Below the pieces are notes generated by a model. That model worked only from the letters and a program-made list of their open reading frames with translations, had not been told where the DNA came from and searched no databases. From an uncultured Eubacteriales bacterium (lineage in GTDB: Bacteria > Bacillota > Clostridia > Lachnospirales > Lachnospiraceae): DNA of 64,000 nucleotides. The DNA is taken from positions 1 through 64,000 of the forward strand of contig OMVQ01000024.1 of the NCBI GenBank assembly GCA_900314555.1, in the 5' to 3' direction. The position numbers and the translations under genes are program-made. Positions within the stretch are counted from its first letter, which is position 1. Each line of letters begins with the position of its first letter. Shown here piece by piece: positions 8,696 to 18,303 of the stretch.

Positions 8696-10851
8696 TATGC
8701 ATTACCTCCCTTCAACTCTTTTTCTGATAACTGGGATTTTGCAATTTCCTGATATGCTTCACACGAAGCTAATAATTCCTCATGTGTACCTTTACCAACT
8801 ATCTTACCGTCATCTAACACTATTAACTGGTCTGCATGAAGAATTGTACTGATTCTCTGTGCTACGATAATAATAGTTGAATTACTGAGGTTCTGGTTAA
8901 GTGCCTTTCTAAGAACCACATCTGTCTTATAATCAAGTGCCGAAAAACTGTCATCGAACAAGAAAATCTGTGGTCTTTTTGCGATTGCTCTTGCGATTGA
9001 TAATCTCTGCTTCTGTCCTCCGGAAACATTTGTACCACCCTGTGTAATCTCTGATTTATATTTATCAGTTTTAGAATCAATGAATTCTAATGACTGGGAA
9101 ATCTCGGCTGCAAGTTTCATATCATCATCGCTTACTTTATCACCTGCAAATTTAATATTTGATTCAATATCACCTGAGAATAATACACCTTTCTGAGGTA
9201 CAAAACCGATTAAATCTCTTAATTTATGTTGTGAAATATCTCTTATATCCACACCATCAATAGTGATACTTCCATCACTTACATCATAGAACCTAGGTAT
9301 CAGATGAATAAGTGTCGATTTACCACAACCCGTACTACCAATTATGGCTGTAGTCTTACCTGGTTCCGCCGTAAAGTTAAGTCCCTCTAATGCATTTTCA
9401 TCGGCACCCGGATATTTGAAATTAACATTGTTAAATGATAATACGCCTTTTAAGTTGTCTAACTTCTTATCATTTTCAATACAATTATCTGCGTTATGAA
9501 TTGTTGGTTCTGTCTCGATTATTTCATCAATTCTGGCTGCCGCAACGCCTGCTCTTGGAAGCATAATTGAAATCATTGTAAGCATTAAGAATGACATAAT
9601 TATCTGCATTGCATATGTGATAAATGCCATCATATCACCAACCTGAAGTCTTCCATTATCAATGCCCTTAGCTCCCATCCATACGATAAGAACTGTAATT
9701 GCATTCATTATAAACATCATAATAGGCATCATAAATGTCATAACCCTGTTAGTAAATAACTGTGTTGACATTAAGTCCTTATTAGCATCTTCAAATCTCT
9801 CTTCTTCTTTCTTCTCTCTTGAAAATGCTCTGATTACTAATACACCTGTAAGAATCTCTCTGGATACAAGATTTAACTTATCCATAAGTTTCTGCATTAT
9901 CTTGAACTTAGGAAGTGCAATAGACATAAGTATTAATACGGTTCCTACGATAACTATTACTGCGAGTACGATTATCCAGTCGAGTCCTGTATCTGTCTTT
10001 AAGACCTTAACGATACCACCTATTGCAAGTACCGGTGCATACATTACCATTCTGAACATCATTACCGTAACCATCTGTACCTGCTGGATATCATTTGTAC
10101 TTCTTGTAATTAATGAAGCTGTAGAGAATTTATCCATCTCAGTGTTCGAATATGATACAACCCTCTTAAATACATTATTTCTAAGTGTCATACCTACTCT
10201 TGCCGCTAATATTGATGCAAGTAATCCTGCAAAAATCGATGCAATCATACCTATAACTGCATATCCTAACATTGTAAGACCTTTCTTAATAAGATAATTG
10301 GTCTGTATCTTATCTGTATTCACACCAACTTTCTTATATTCAGCCTTAACAAATACGGTTGCCTGACTTGATATCATTGTATCGCCATATTCGCCAATTT
10401 TATCTTCAGCAGCTTTTCTCTGTGCTAATATGTCCTCTTTAGACATCATTCCTGCCGCATATGCTGCTTTCATCTGTTCTAATGAACCGTCCTGTTTGCT
10501 TTCCATTCCTGATATCATAACAATAGGAATACCAAGAATATCATTTAATTTATCAATGTTTTTCTGATTATCAGTTGTTAATTTATAGATTCCTTTATCA
10601 TTTAATTTATAATATTTATTAACAACCTCTATTTCATCATCACTTAAAAATAAGCAGATATTTTCATATGTTTCAGCACTCATTTTCTCAGGTGCAACAT
10701 TTTCAATACCTCCATTAGTTATACCAACATCGACAATATCACTGGTATACGATGGTAATGCCAGATCGCAATACGCCTGAACAACAAGTAATGCAATTAT
10801 GACAAGTATTATTCCGATATGTTCTTTCCAATACTTAAATAATTTACCCAT
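8695..10851 (-). CDS. ABC exporter half-transporter (degenerate-site subunit)
   Basis: 718 residues, about 110-140 longer than typical half exporters. Most of the excess is a large soluble loop between the first and second membrane helices (about residues 45-185), predicted to face outside. The ATPase has Walker A GSTGCGKST and a consensus signature VSGGQKQRLS, but Walker B reads IFLFDDSFSALD: the catalytic Glu is Asp, the known hallmark of the degenerate subunit in heterodimeric exporters. It starts one base after the marR stop and overlaps the next subunit by one base, so all three are one operon under MarR control. Confidence 0.92.
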   Translation of the reverse strand: MGKLFKYWKEHIGIILVIIALLVVQAYCDLALPSYTSDIVDVGITNGGIENVAPEKMSAETYENICLFLSDDEIEVVNKYYKLNDKGIYKLTTDNQKNIDKLNDILGIPIVMISGMESKQDGSLEQMKAAYAAGMMSKEDILAQRKAAEDKIGEYGDTMISSQATVFVKAEYKKVGVNTDKIQTNYLIKKGLTMLGYAVIGMIASIFAGLLASILAARVGMTLRNNVFKRVVSYSNTEMDKFSTASLITRSTNDIQQVQMVTVMMFRMVMYAPVLAIGGIVKVLKTDTGLDWIIVLAVIVIVGTVLILMSIALPKFKIMQKLMDKLNLVSREILTGVLVIRAFSREKKEEERFEDANKDLMSTQLFTNRVMTFMMPIMMFIMNAITVLIVWMGAKGIDNGRLQVGDMMAFITYAMQIIMSFLMLTMISIMLPRAGVAAARIDEIIETEPTIHNADNCIENDKKLDNLKGVLSFNNVNFKYPGADENALEGLNFTAEPGKTTAIIGSTGCGKSTLIHLIPRFYDVSDGSITIDGVDIRDISQHKLRDLIGFVPQKGVLFSGDIESNIKFAGDKVSDDDMKLAAEISQSLEFIDSKTDKYKSEITQGGTNVSGGQKQRLSIARAIAKRPQIFLFDDSFSALDYKTDVVLRKALNQNLSNSTIIIVAQRISTILHADQLIVLDDGKIVGKGTHEELLASCEAYQEIAKSQLSEKELKGGNA

Positions 10852-10852
10852 T

Positions 10853-11362
10853 CTACTGCTTCGTCTCCTTTCCTTTACCTGATTTTTTACCTAATTCATT
10901 TCCAAATTCTCTTTCAATTATTTCTGACATCTCCGTAATTATCTCTGAAAGAATCTCTATCTTCTCTGCTCCCATATTGACAATAATTGTATTAAGATAA
11001 TCATTCAGATCATTACGTATGGAATTTCTCTGCTCAATGCCTTTATCAGTAATAGACACATATACATTTCTTCTGTCGTCAGGGTCCATCACTCTTAGAA
11101 TATATTCTTTTTTCTCCATAGTATTCAACATTCTGGATACCTGTGGCATTGAAATTTTGAGTTTCTTAGCTATTTCAGAAACTTTTACTCCTTTTCTGTC
11201 AGGATATTCTCTTCTGACTCTGTCTAACATTCCTAATGTACACATTTCCATAGGTGAAATTTTACCATTCATAATGTTTCGATGTGCCTTATTCATCTTC
11301 ATTGTAGATGTTATGAGTCTATCCCTCAATAAAGCAGCTTCTTCTTCATTCATCGTTTCCAT
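10853..11362 (-). CDS. MarR family transcriptional regulator
   Basis: 169 residues with a winged-helix DNA-binding domain: recognition region KVSEIAKKLKISMPQVSRML (about 59-79) and wing MDPDDRRNVYVSITDKG. It is the first gene of the exporter operon and very likely represses it, with release by a ligand that the exporter removes; that regulatory logic is inferred from the family. ATG 11362 has AAGGTG about 13 bases upstream. A second ATG at 11353 is an alternative start that would shorten it by three residues. The C-terminal 20 residues are charged and probably disordered. Confidence 0.88.
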   Translation of the reverse strand: METMNEEEAALLRDRLITSTMKMNKAHRNIMNGKISPMEMCTLGMLDRVRREYPDRKGVKVSEIAKKLKISMPQVSRMLNTMEKKEYILRVMDPDDRRNVYVSITDKGIEQRNSIRNDLNDYLNTIIVNMGAEKIEILSEIITEMSEIIEREFGNELGKKSGKGKETKQ

Positions 11363-11401
11363 TTTATATATTTTTCACCTTCTTTATATTTATTTAATAA
11401 A

Positions 11402-11430
11402 GTTAATATTTAACATTGTTAACTATTAAC
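11402..11430 (-). promoter_or_regulatory. Probable MarR operator
   Basis: Two adjacent imperfect palindromes, GTTAATATTTAAC and GTTAACTATTAAC, lie just downstream of the predicted transcript start of the marR-exporter operon. Their position fits a roadblock-type autorepression site. Binding is inferred, not shown. Confidence 0.5.
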
Positions 11431-11437
11431 GGTCGCA

Positions 11438-11466
11438 ATTATATCTCTATCGTAAATATATGTCAA
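11438..11466 (-). promoter_or_regulatory. Consensus promoter of the marR-ABC operon
   Basis: Reading the minus strand, TTGACA (11466-11461), a 17-base spacer and TATAAT (11443-11438): a perfect match to the sigma-A consensus. Such a strong promoter next to palindromes suggests expression is set by repression. Confidence 0.85.
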
Positions 11467-11508
11467 TAAAATAAATATAAACTTTTTGAAAAGTGTTTGG
11501 GAAATGCA

Positions 11509-11538
11509 AAATCGCCAGCCTGAATCGGCTGACGATTT
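11509..11538 (-). terminator. Terminator of the lipoprotein gene
   Basis: Stem AAATCG-CAGCC with one mismatch and a six-base loop. On the minus strand it is followed by TTTTGC. It ends the lipoprotein transcript before the marR promoter region. Confidence 0.7.
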
Positions 11539-11609
11539 ATAGATTTTAATCTTTATAATTTATTATTTTGATTATAAGTCTAGAGAATTTAAACCTCTAA
11601 TATTATAAC

Positions 11610-12041
11610 TTACTCAGTTGCTTCACCAAGGAAGAATATGGTCTGATTTGAATATACAAGTATATCCTTTGTATCTTTCTCATTTACATAGACTTTTGAA
11701 CCAACCTCGATTCTTGAACTACATAAATCTTTCTCTGGCAGTTTTAAATTATCTTCTTCATTTACATCACCATAATATTTATAGTTTTCATAACCAGCTA
11801 CATCTGCCTCTGTCTTATCTTTATAGACAAGCATTGATGATTTCTGTTCATATAAAGTGCCATTTACATACTGATACATTTTCTGTACCTCGCCTGATGG
11901 ATGCCCTGTCTCTTCTTCAACTACTGACTGCGAAGCCTTAGTTGTGACTGCATTATTCGTTGAATCTGTTGTCTTTTTGCTGCCACAGGCAGATAATACT
12001 AATACTGAGCAACATATAACCATTATAAATCTTTTCTTCAT
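11610..12041 (-). CDS. Small lipoprotein
   Basis: 143 residues with a short positive N-terminus, a hydrophobic stretch and the lipobox LSAC, so Cys19 should be lipidated and the protein anchored on the outer face of the membrane. The mature part starts with a Ser/Thr/Lys linker and then a small domain I do not recognise (region around VYVNEKDTKDILVYSNQTIF). AGGAGG lies close before the ATG. It is flanked by aroC upstream and a terminator downstream. Function unknown. Confidence 0.8.
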   Translation of the reverse strand: MKKRFIMVICCSVLVLSACGSKKTTDSTNNAVTTKASQSVVEEETGHPSGEVQKMYQYVNGTLYEQKSSMLVYKDKTEADVAGYENYKYYGDVNEEDNLKLPEKDLCSSRIEVGSKVYVNEKDTKDILVYSNQTIFFLGEATE

Positions 12042-12093
12042 AAGTTACCTCCTAACCCAAACATTCCTACATATTTCTAAATTTATCAAAATT

Positions 12094-13194
12094 CTACTCA
12101 AAGAATTTCTTAATCTTCTCAATATCAGAAGTCATACTGACTAATAGCATATCAAGTACAGTAAGTGCAACCATTGACTCCACAACCACTACTGCTCTTG
12201 GAACAATAATAGGATCGTGTCTGCCTTTGATATTAATGCTTATGTTCTCACCTGATTTATTGACAGTTTTCTGCTCTTTAAATATCGATGGAGTTGGTTT
12301 AAAGTATGCTCTTACAAGCACATCTGAACCGTCGCTGATTCCACCAAGTATTCCACCTGCATGGTTAGTCATCTTAGTGATATTTCCATTATCATCTGCG
12401 ATAAAATCATCATTATTCCCGGAACCGAATGCTTTCGCAACTTTTGTTCCGTCACCGACCTCAAAGGCTTTGACAGCACCTATAGATACTATGGCTTTGG
12501 CAAGATTAGCATCAAGCTTCTCGAATACAGGCTCACCAATACCCGCTTTCATTCCACTTACGACACACTCTATGACACCGCCTACGCTGTCGCCCTCTGC
12601 CCTTTTATCATCTAACAGCTTTTCTGCCCTGTCAGCAGCTTCCTTGTCAGGCATATATAACATATTATTAAATATTTCTTCTGAATCGAATTTATCCATA
12701 TCGATTTCTACATCACCGATAGCTTTTGTGTATGCATTTACATTTATTCCAAGACTCTTTAAAATCTTACTTGCAATTGCACCTGCTGCTACTCTTGCGA
12801 TAGTCTCTCTGCCTGATGAACGTCCACCACCACGATAATCCCTGAAGCCATATTTCATATCAAATGTATAATCTGCGTGTCCCGGTCTGTAATAAGATGC
12901 TATCTCCGAATAATCATTTGAGCGCTGTGTCTTATTGTACACTATCATCGAAATAGGTGTACCTGTTGTCTTACCCTCAAATGTACCGGATAATATTTCT
13001 ACTTTATCATCTTCACTTCTTGGTGTGGAGAACTTAGACTGTCCCGGTTTTCTTCTGTTAAGAAAGACCTGTATATCATCTTCATTTAACTCTACACCTG
13101 CCGGGCAGCCATCTACTACAACGCCGATTCCTTTTCCATGTGACTCTCCCCAGGTTGATATCTTAAATATATTTCCAAAGCTAGAACCTGCCAT
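12094..13194 (-). CDS. aroC: Chorismate synthase
   Basis: 366 residues, usual family length. Converts EPSP to chorismate, the last step of the shikimate pathway, using reduced FMN. Visible signatures include STWGESHGKGIG at the N-terminus, the RPGHADYTF segment and DYRGGGRSSGRETIARVAAG. The protein appears intact. It sits between glyA and the lipoprotein gene, about 40 bases from glyA, so co-transcription with glyA is possible. A GAGG ribosome site precedes the ATG. Confidence 0.97.
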   Translation of the reverse strand: MAGSSFGNIFKISTWGESHGKGIGVVVDGCPAGVELNEDDIQVFLNRRKPGQSKFSTPRSEDDKVEILSGTFEGKTTGTPISMIVYNKTQRSNDYSEIASYYRPGHADYTFDMKYGFRDYRGGGRSSGRETIARVAAGAIASKILKSLGINVNAYTKAIGDVEIDMDKFDSEEIFNNMLYMPDKEAADRAEKLLDDKRAEGDSVGGVIECVVSGMKAGIGEPVFEKLDANLAKAIVSIGAVKAFEVGDGTKVAKAFGSGNNDDFIADDNGNITKMTNHAGGILGGISDGSDVLVRAYFKPTPSIFKEQKTVNKSGENISINIKGRHDPIIVPRAVVVVESMVALTVLDMLLVSMTSDIEKIKKFFE

Positions 13195-13234
13195 TTTCTA
13201 TTCCTCACTATTAATCTAATAACTAATTCTGTAA

Positions 13235-14479
13235 TTAATCTTCGTATAAAGGATATTTGTCTGTTAATGTCTTAACTAATGCCATCGCCTGTTCCTTGTT
13301 AGCAGCAACATCTTTAACAAGTAATGAAATAGCTTCTGCAATAACGTCCATATCTTCTACAACCATTCCTCTTGATGTAACTGCCGGTGTACCAAGTCTG
13401 ATACCACTTGTTACAAATGGAGATGCAGGATCATTAGGAATTGTATTCTTATTACATGTAATGTTAGCGGCATCTAATAATTTCTCACACTCTTTACCTG
13501 TAACATTCATATTTCTTAAATCAACAAGCATTAAGTGATTATCTGTACCACCCGAAATAAGATTAAAGCCTCTGTCTGTAAGTCCTTTAGCAAGTGCCTG
13601 TGCATTATCTTTAACACCTTTCATATACACTTTAAAGCTGTCATCTAATGCTTCCTTGAAGCAAACTGCCTTAGCTGCGATAACATGCATAAGTGGACCA
13701 CCCTGAATACCTGGGAATACTGCTTTATTAAAGTTGAACTTCTTAGCACTTTCTTCATTGCATAAAATCATACCACCACGAGGTCCTCTTAATGTCTTAT
13801 GTGTTGTTGTAGTTGTAACATCAGCATAAGGAATTGGACTCATATGAAGTCCTGTAGCAACAAGACCTGCGATATGTGCCATATCTACCATAAGATATGC
13901 ACCAACTTCATCTGCTATCTCTCTGAATTTCTTGAAATCAATTTCTCTTGGATATGCGCTTGCACCGGCAATAATAAGTTTTGGTTTTGCTTCTTTGGCA
14001 ATCTTTAATACTTCATCATAATCAATATATCCATCATCAGTAATTCCATAAGGAACGATGTTGAAATATTTACCTGAAATATTAACAGGACTTCCATGTG
14101 TAAGATGTCCACCATGTGCAAGGTTCATACCCATTACTGTATCACCTGGTTCTACCATTGCGAAAAATGCTGCAAGGTTAGCCTGAGCGCCTGAATGTGG
14201 CTGTACATTTGCGTAATCACAACCGAATAACTTCTTTGCTCTTTCAATTGCAAGAGTCTCTACTATATCTACATATTCGCAGCCACCATAATATCTCTTA
14301 CCAGGATATCCCTCGGCATATTTGTTAGTAAGATGACTTCCCATAGCTGCCATAACTGCTTTACTTACTAAATTCTCTGAAGCGATAAGCTCTATATGAG
14401 TTCTCTGTCTTTCTAATTCCTGCTGCATAGCTGATGCTACTTCAGGATCGTATGATTCTACATTCTCAAATGAAAACAT
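13235..14479 (-). CDS. glyA: Serine hydroxymethyltransferase
   Basis: 414 residues, full length. Interconverts serine and glycine with tetrahydrofolate, feeding one-carbon units. The PLP lysine is in [14 protein letters not shown] (about residue 225). The N-terminal [20 protein letters not shown] and [12 protein letters not shown] signatures are present. GGAGGAAG precedes the ATG at good spacing. The upstream hairpin at 14553-14594 separates it from the ABC exporter gene, so it has its own promoter in the interval 14480-14550, though I could not pick a convincing -35. Confidence 0.97.
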   Translation of the reverse strand: MFSFENVESYDPEVASAMQQELERQRTHIELIASENLVSKAVMAAMGSHLTNKYAEGYPGKRYYGGCEYVDIVETLAIERAKKLFGCDYANVQPHSGAQANLAAFFAMVEPGDTVMGMNLAHGGHLTHGSPVNISGKYFNIVPYGITDDGYIDYDEVLKIAKEAKPKLIIAGASAYPREIDFKKFREIADEVGAYLMVDMAHIAGLVATGLHMSPIPYADVTTTTTHKTLRGPRGGMILCNEESAKKFNFNKAVFPGIQGGPLMHVIAAKAVCFKEALDDSFKVYMKGVKDNAQALAKGLTDRGFNLISGGTDNHLMLVDLRNMNVTGKECEKLLDAANITCNKNTIPNDPASPFVTSGIRLGTPAVTSRGMVVEDMDVIAEAISLLVKDVAANKEQAMALVKTLTDKYPLYED

Positions 14480-14552
14480 TCTCTTCCTCCATTCTTAAAT
14501 ATAATGAAACTGTAATCTCACTATTTCACAATATTTACTCTAATAATTAATA

Positions 14553-14594
14553 TAGCTTAAAATGCCAAAATAAACCTTTCGACATTTTAAGCTA
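14553..14594 (-). terminator. Terminator of the MacB-like ABC gene
   Basis: Perfect 12-bp inverted repeat TAGCTTAAAATG with an 18-base loop, 36 bases past the stop of the ABC gene. The following tail is T-rich but interrupted. Confidence 0.6.
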
Positions 14595-14629
14595 GTATAA
14601 CATAATTCCTTTATAATTAAAACTATTTT

Positions 14630-17143
14630 TTATTCTGTTCTAAGTGCAATAACAGGATCTTTCTTAGAAGCAACCCTTGCAGGAATAAGACCTGCTATAA
14701 ATGTAAGAATAATACTTATAACTACAAGTACAACCCCGCCCGAAACAGGAAGTTTAGACATACCTGAAATATCCGTAATATTCTTAATGATAATATTAAT
14801 CGGAACATTAAGTAATAATGTAATTATAATTCCAATCATACCTGCCACGAAACCAACTATAACTGTCTCTGCATTAAATACTCGTGATACATCTTTCTTA
14901 GATGCACCAATACTACGTAATATACCGATTTCCTTAGTTCTCTCAAGGACTGAAATATAAGTAATAATACCAATCATAATAGAAGATACCACAAGTGAAA
15001 TTGCTACAAATGCGATAAGTACATAACTGATTGCATTAATGATTGTGCTGACTGATGACATCATAAGTCCGACATAATCTGTATACTCAATTTCTTCTTT
15101 ACCCTCTGCCTTTAACTTGGCATTATATTCATCTATAATATCAACTATTTTCTCTTTAGATTTGAAATCTTTAGGATAAATATTAATTGATGCAGGGTCT
15201 TCCAGATTAGCAACACCAAGCTTAGTTAAATTAGCTTCATAACTGTTCTCTGCAAATGGTTCTCCTGTAAATACATCAACTGTAGGATTTGCTAACTGTT
15301 CTTTAACAATGTCACTGTCATTAACTGCATTTATAAGGTACTGAGTTAATTTATTCGTATAAGCAACATTTGTAGTGATTGATGCATTACTTGCGTCTTC
15401 ATTTGGTTTTAAGATACCAACTATCTTAATGTCTACGGAATTAGCTAATAACTGTTTCATAAATTCTTCATCAGAACTCATATCTCTATATCCGCTGCCA
15501 TCTTTAACATAAACGTCTGTATTTACCACAAGTTTAAATGACTGATTTAATAATTCATCATAAGTAAAACTTACCTGTTCGTCATTCAGATTCTCTTCCG
15601 GAACATTACCCATCTGCATCTGTGCAAATACTTTCTGTAACTGGCTGATATCTATAAGACCAAGTGCATATAAAGAATACTCCGAAATCATATCATCCTT
15701 ATCTACTACTAAGACAACTTCATTATATTCCTGTGGAAGTCTGCCCTTTAAAATATCATACTGTGACTTGATTAATTCTTCATTATCAATCATTTCTGAC
15801 CATGCATCTGTACTTCCCATCATTGACATACTGCCGCCCTGTGTCATCTGGTCCATTCCAAGACTTTCGAATACTGTACTTGGATTAACCTTAAATATTC
15901 CTTTTGATGTATCTGCCTTATAAATATTTAAGTCCACATCATATGAATACTGAATATCATTCGTTAAATCTTTAATGCCTGATTCATCACTTTCGATATA
16001 TGACATAAAACTCTTTAAATCATTTACGGTAACTGAAGTCAACATCTTGTTAATCATATCAGACATCATACTGTTAGAATATACTCTTCCCGGCTGTTTA
16101 TCTTCTATCTTCTTCTCTTCGCCAAGACCTAAGAACGAACCTAAGAACGAACTGTAATCAACTGCTGTCTTCTGAATCGTCAATGGATAACCTGAAAGTG
16201 TATCCTGCTCAACTCTATGAATATATGAACGCATACCATGTGAAAGTGACAGGATAAGTGCAATTCCTATGATACCGATACTTCCTGCAAATGCTGTTAA
16301 TATCGTTCTGGCTTTCTTAGTCATAAGGTTATTAAGACTTAATGAAAGCGCTGTTATAAATGACATACTTGTCTTTTGTTTCTTAGCTTTCTTGACTTTT
16401 TCATCTGATTTATTATTCTTAGCTGCCTGCTTATCTGTTGCCTTATCATCTTCACTCTCTTCACCATTATAAGGATTAGTATCATCTACCACCTTACCAT
16501 CAAGTAAACGGATTATTCTTGATGAATATTTATCTGCAAGTTCCGGATTATGTGTAACCATAATGATTAATTTATCCTTGGAAATGTCTTTAAGTATATT
16601 CATAATCTGAATACTTGTAGCCGAATCAAGTGCACCTGTAGGCTCATCTGCGAGGAGAATATCAGGATTATTTACTAATGCTCTTGCAATAGCAACTCTC
16701 TGCATCTGTCCACCTGACATCTGATTAGGTTTCTTGTGTATCTGGTCACCAAGTCCAACCTTTTCTAATACCTCAATTGCACGTTTTCTTCTCTCACTCT
16801 TCGATACACCTGATAATGTAAGTGCCAGCTCTACATTAGATAAAACTGTCTGGTGAGGAATAAGATTATAACTCTGGAATACAAAACCTATTCTGTTATT
16901 ACGATATGTGTCCCAGTCTTTATCCTTATATTTCTTAGTAGAAATATCATCTATAGATAAATCACCATCTGTATATCTGTCTAATCCACCAATAATATTT
17001 AACAATGTTGTCTTACCACAACCGGACTGACCGAGTATCGACACAAATTCATTTTTTCTGAACTTGATTGAGACACCTTTAAGTGCCTTAACTGTCGTAT
17101 CGCCAGACACATAGTCTTTTGTTATGTTCGTTAACTCTAGCAT
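14630..17143 (-). CDS. MacB-like ABC transporter, ATPase fused to FtsX-type permease
   Basis: 837 residues. Residues 1-225 are a LolD/MacB-type ATPase: Walker A GQSGCGKTT, signature MSGGQMQRVAIARAL, Walker B ILLADEPTGALDS. A Lys/Asp-rich linker (about 228-262) leads to an FtsX-like permease: one membrane helix near 285, a large extracellular domain of about 350 residues, and three more helices at the end (from about 690) with the family ERTKEIGILRSIGASKKDV loop. Such mechanotransmission systems in Gram-positives export or sense peptides and antibiotics rather than importing. Single gene with its own promoter (17193-17221). Substrate unknown. Confidence 0.93.
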   Translation of the reverse strand: MLELTNITKDYVSGDTTVKALKGVSIKFRKNEFVSILGQSGCGKTTLLNIIGGLDRYTDGDLSIDDISTKKYKDKDWDTYRNNRIGFVFQSYNLIPHQTVLSNVELALTLSGVSKSERRKRAIEVLEKVGLGDQIHKKPNQMSGGQMQRVAIARALVNNPDILLADEPTGALDSATSIQIMNILKDISKDKLIIMVTHNPELADKYSSRIIRLLDGKVVDDTNPYNGEESEDDKATDKQAAKNNKSDEKVKKAKKQKTSMSFITALSLSLNNLMTKKARTILTAFAGSIGIIGIALILSLSHGMRSYIHRVEQDTLSGYPLTIQKTAVDYSSFLGSFLGLGEEKKIEDKQPGRVYSNSMMSDMINKMLTSVTVNDLKSFMSYIESDESGIKDLTNDIQYSYDVDLNIYKADTSKGIFKVNPSTVFESLGMDQMTQGGSMSMMGSTDAWSEMIDNEELIKSQYDILKGRLPQEYNEVVLVVDKDDMISEYSLYALGLIDISQLQKVFAQMQMGNVPEENLNDEQVSFTYDELLNQSFKLVVNTDVYVKDGSGYRDMSSDEEFMKQLLANSVDIKIVGILKPNEDASNASITTNVAYTNKLTQYLINAVNDSDIVKEQLANPTVDVFTGEPFAENSYEANLTKLGVANLEDPASINIYPKDFKSKEKIVDIIDEYNAKLKAEGKEEIEYTDYVGLMMSSVSTIINAISYVLIAFVAISLVVSSIMIGIITYISVLERTKEIGILRSIGASKKDVSRVFNAETVIVGFVAGMIGIIITLLLNVPINIIIKNITDISGMSKLPVSGGVVLVVISIILTFIAGLIPARVASKKDPVIALRTE

Positions 17144-17192
17144 TTATTTCTCCTTTTTTACCTATTTTCATTTTAGTTCTAATTAGTTTTAC

Positions 17193-17221
17193 ATTATAAA
17201 ACCTTGACTTTTCATATGCAA
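17193..17221 (-). promoter_or_regulatory. Promoter of the MacB-like gene
   Basis: Minus-strand TTGCAT (17221-17216), a 17-base spacer and TATAAT (17198-17193). The leader is about 43 bases. Just upstream lies an imperfect 20-bp tandem repeat of an ATTTTATTTTTTATAATGA-like unit (about 17234-17273) that could add extra -10-like boxes. Confidence 0.7.
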
Positions 17222-17308
17222 GTGACTTTTGTAATTTTATTTTTTTATAATGAATTTTATTTTTTATAATGAAATTTTTTTCTCACATAAAATTCCAATA
17301 AAAATAAT

Positions 17309-17377
17309 AACCACCAAAGCTTAGTGTGATACCTCCTGTCTGTTTAACAGGAAATATCATAGAAAGCTAAAGCGGTT
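17309..17377 (-). ncRNA. Symmetric bulged hairpin, terminator or structured RNA
   Basis: Four short stems (AACC/GGTT, AGCTT/AAGCT, GATA/TATC, CCTGT/ACAGG) are stacked with exactly symmetric internal loops of 5/5, 5/5 and 3/3 bases and a 7-base loop. A T-rich stretch follows on the minus strand. It lies 30 bases past the methionine aminopeptidase stop and before the ABC exporter promoter, so an elaborate terminator is the simplest reading. I do not recognise a riboswitch class. Confidence 0.45.
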
Positions 17378-17406
17378 ACAAATCAATTTTTCTCAAAAGT
17401 TTTAAT

Positions 17407-18303
17407 TTAATACGAAATAACCTCATGGCCGTCTTCTGTAACTAATACCTGAATCTCCCACTGTGCAGATGGTTTCTTATCCTCGGTATAAACCGTCCAG
17501 CCATTATTGTCATCTACGAATACATTTGCTCTTCCCATATTAACCATTGGCTCTATTGTGAACATCATTCCCGGAACCATAAGCATCTCTGTTCCTTTCT
17601 TCGTAACATAGCTTACAAATGGCTCTTCGTGGAATTCAAGTCCGACTCCATGACCACCGATTTCTTCTACAACAGAGTAACCATTTGATTTGACATAATC
17701 ATTTATTGCCTGCCCCATATCTCCGAGGAAATTCCATGGTTTAACCTGTTCAAGTCCTATTTCAACAGCTTTCTTTGTAACTTCTACAAGTTTTCTGTTC
17801 TCCTCGCTTACATTTCCCATGCAGAACATTCTTGATGAATCTGAAAAATATCCATTATATATTGTAGAAACATCTACATTTATGATATCTCCGTCTTTCA
17901 AAATGTCGTGAGGTGATGGTATTCCATGACATACCTGGTCATTAATAGATGTACATACACTCTTAGGAAATCCCTCATAATTAAGTGGTGCGGGTATTCC
18001 GCCCATTTCAAGTGTTTTACTATGAACAAGCATATTTATCTCTTCTGTACTCATTCCAATTTCAATATTTTCTGCAACATAATCAAGAACAGCTATATTT
18101 ATCTTGGCACTTTCTTTTATTCCCTCTATATCAGCTTTTGTCTTTAATAATCTTTTACTTGGAACTATACAGCCTTTTCTTCTATACTGTAACATCTTCT
18201 CATCTATTATCTGGTGACAATATTTATATTTTTTACCACTTCCACAAGGACATGGGTCGTTTCTTCCTATTACTTTAATGTTTGGGTTCATCTTTAATGA
18301 CAT
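17407..18303 (-). CDS. map: Methionine aminopeptidase with N-terminal SEC-C zinc motif
   Basis: 298 residues. The N-terminus carries a SEC-C motif (GRNDPCPCGSGKKYKYCHQ), which binds zinc and in other proteins helps ribosome or SecB contact. The rest is a type I methionine aminopeptidase with the dimetal ligands: DVSTIYNGYFSDSS, the GHGVGLEFHE histidine region and TIEPM. It removes initiator Met from nascent proteins. ATG 18303 is chosen because GGAG lies at the right distance. An ATG 24 bases further up is in frame but lies within the repeat-derived sequence TGTGGAATGGAG. Confidence 0.93.
   Translation of the reverse strand: MSLKMNPNIKVIGRNDPCPCGSGKKYKYCHQIIDEKMLQYRRKGCIVPSKRLLKTKADIEGIKESAKINIAVLDYVAENIEIGMSTEEINMLVHSKTLEMGGIPAPLNYEGFPKSVCTSINDQVCHGIPSPHDILKDGDIINVDVSTIYNGYFSDSSRMFCMGNVSEENRKLVEVTKKAVEIGLEQVKPWNFLGDMGQAINDYVKSNGYSVVEEIGGHGVGLEFHEEPFVSYVTKKGTEMLMVPGMMFTIEPMVNMGRANVFVDDNNGWTVYTEDKKPSAQWEIQVLVTEDGHEVISY

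Noticed and set aside
9662-10297. 211-codon plus-strand open frame inside the 718-residue exporter gene
   Set aside because: It is the antisense shadow of a well-supported ABC exporter, with no ribosome site and low-complexity Ile/Ser/Thr content.
12227-12838. 203-codon open frame antisense to chorismate synthase
   Set aside because: aroC is unambiguous; the antisense frame has no known domain and no start signals.
17309-17377. Known riboswitch class
   Set aside because: The stem pattern does not match any class I can recall; left as a structured element.
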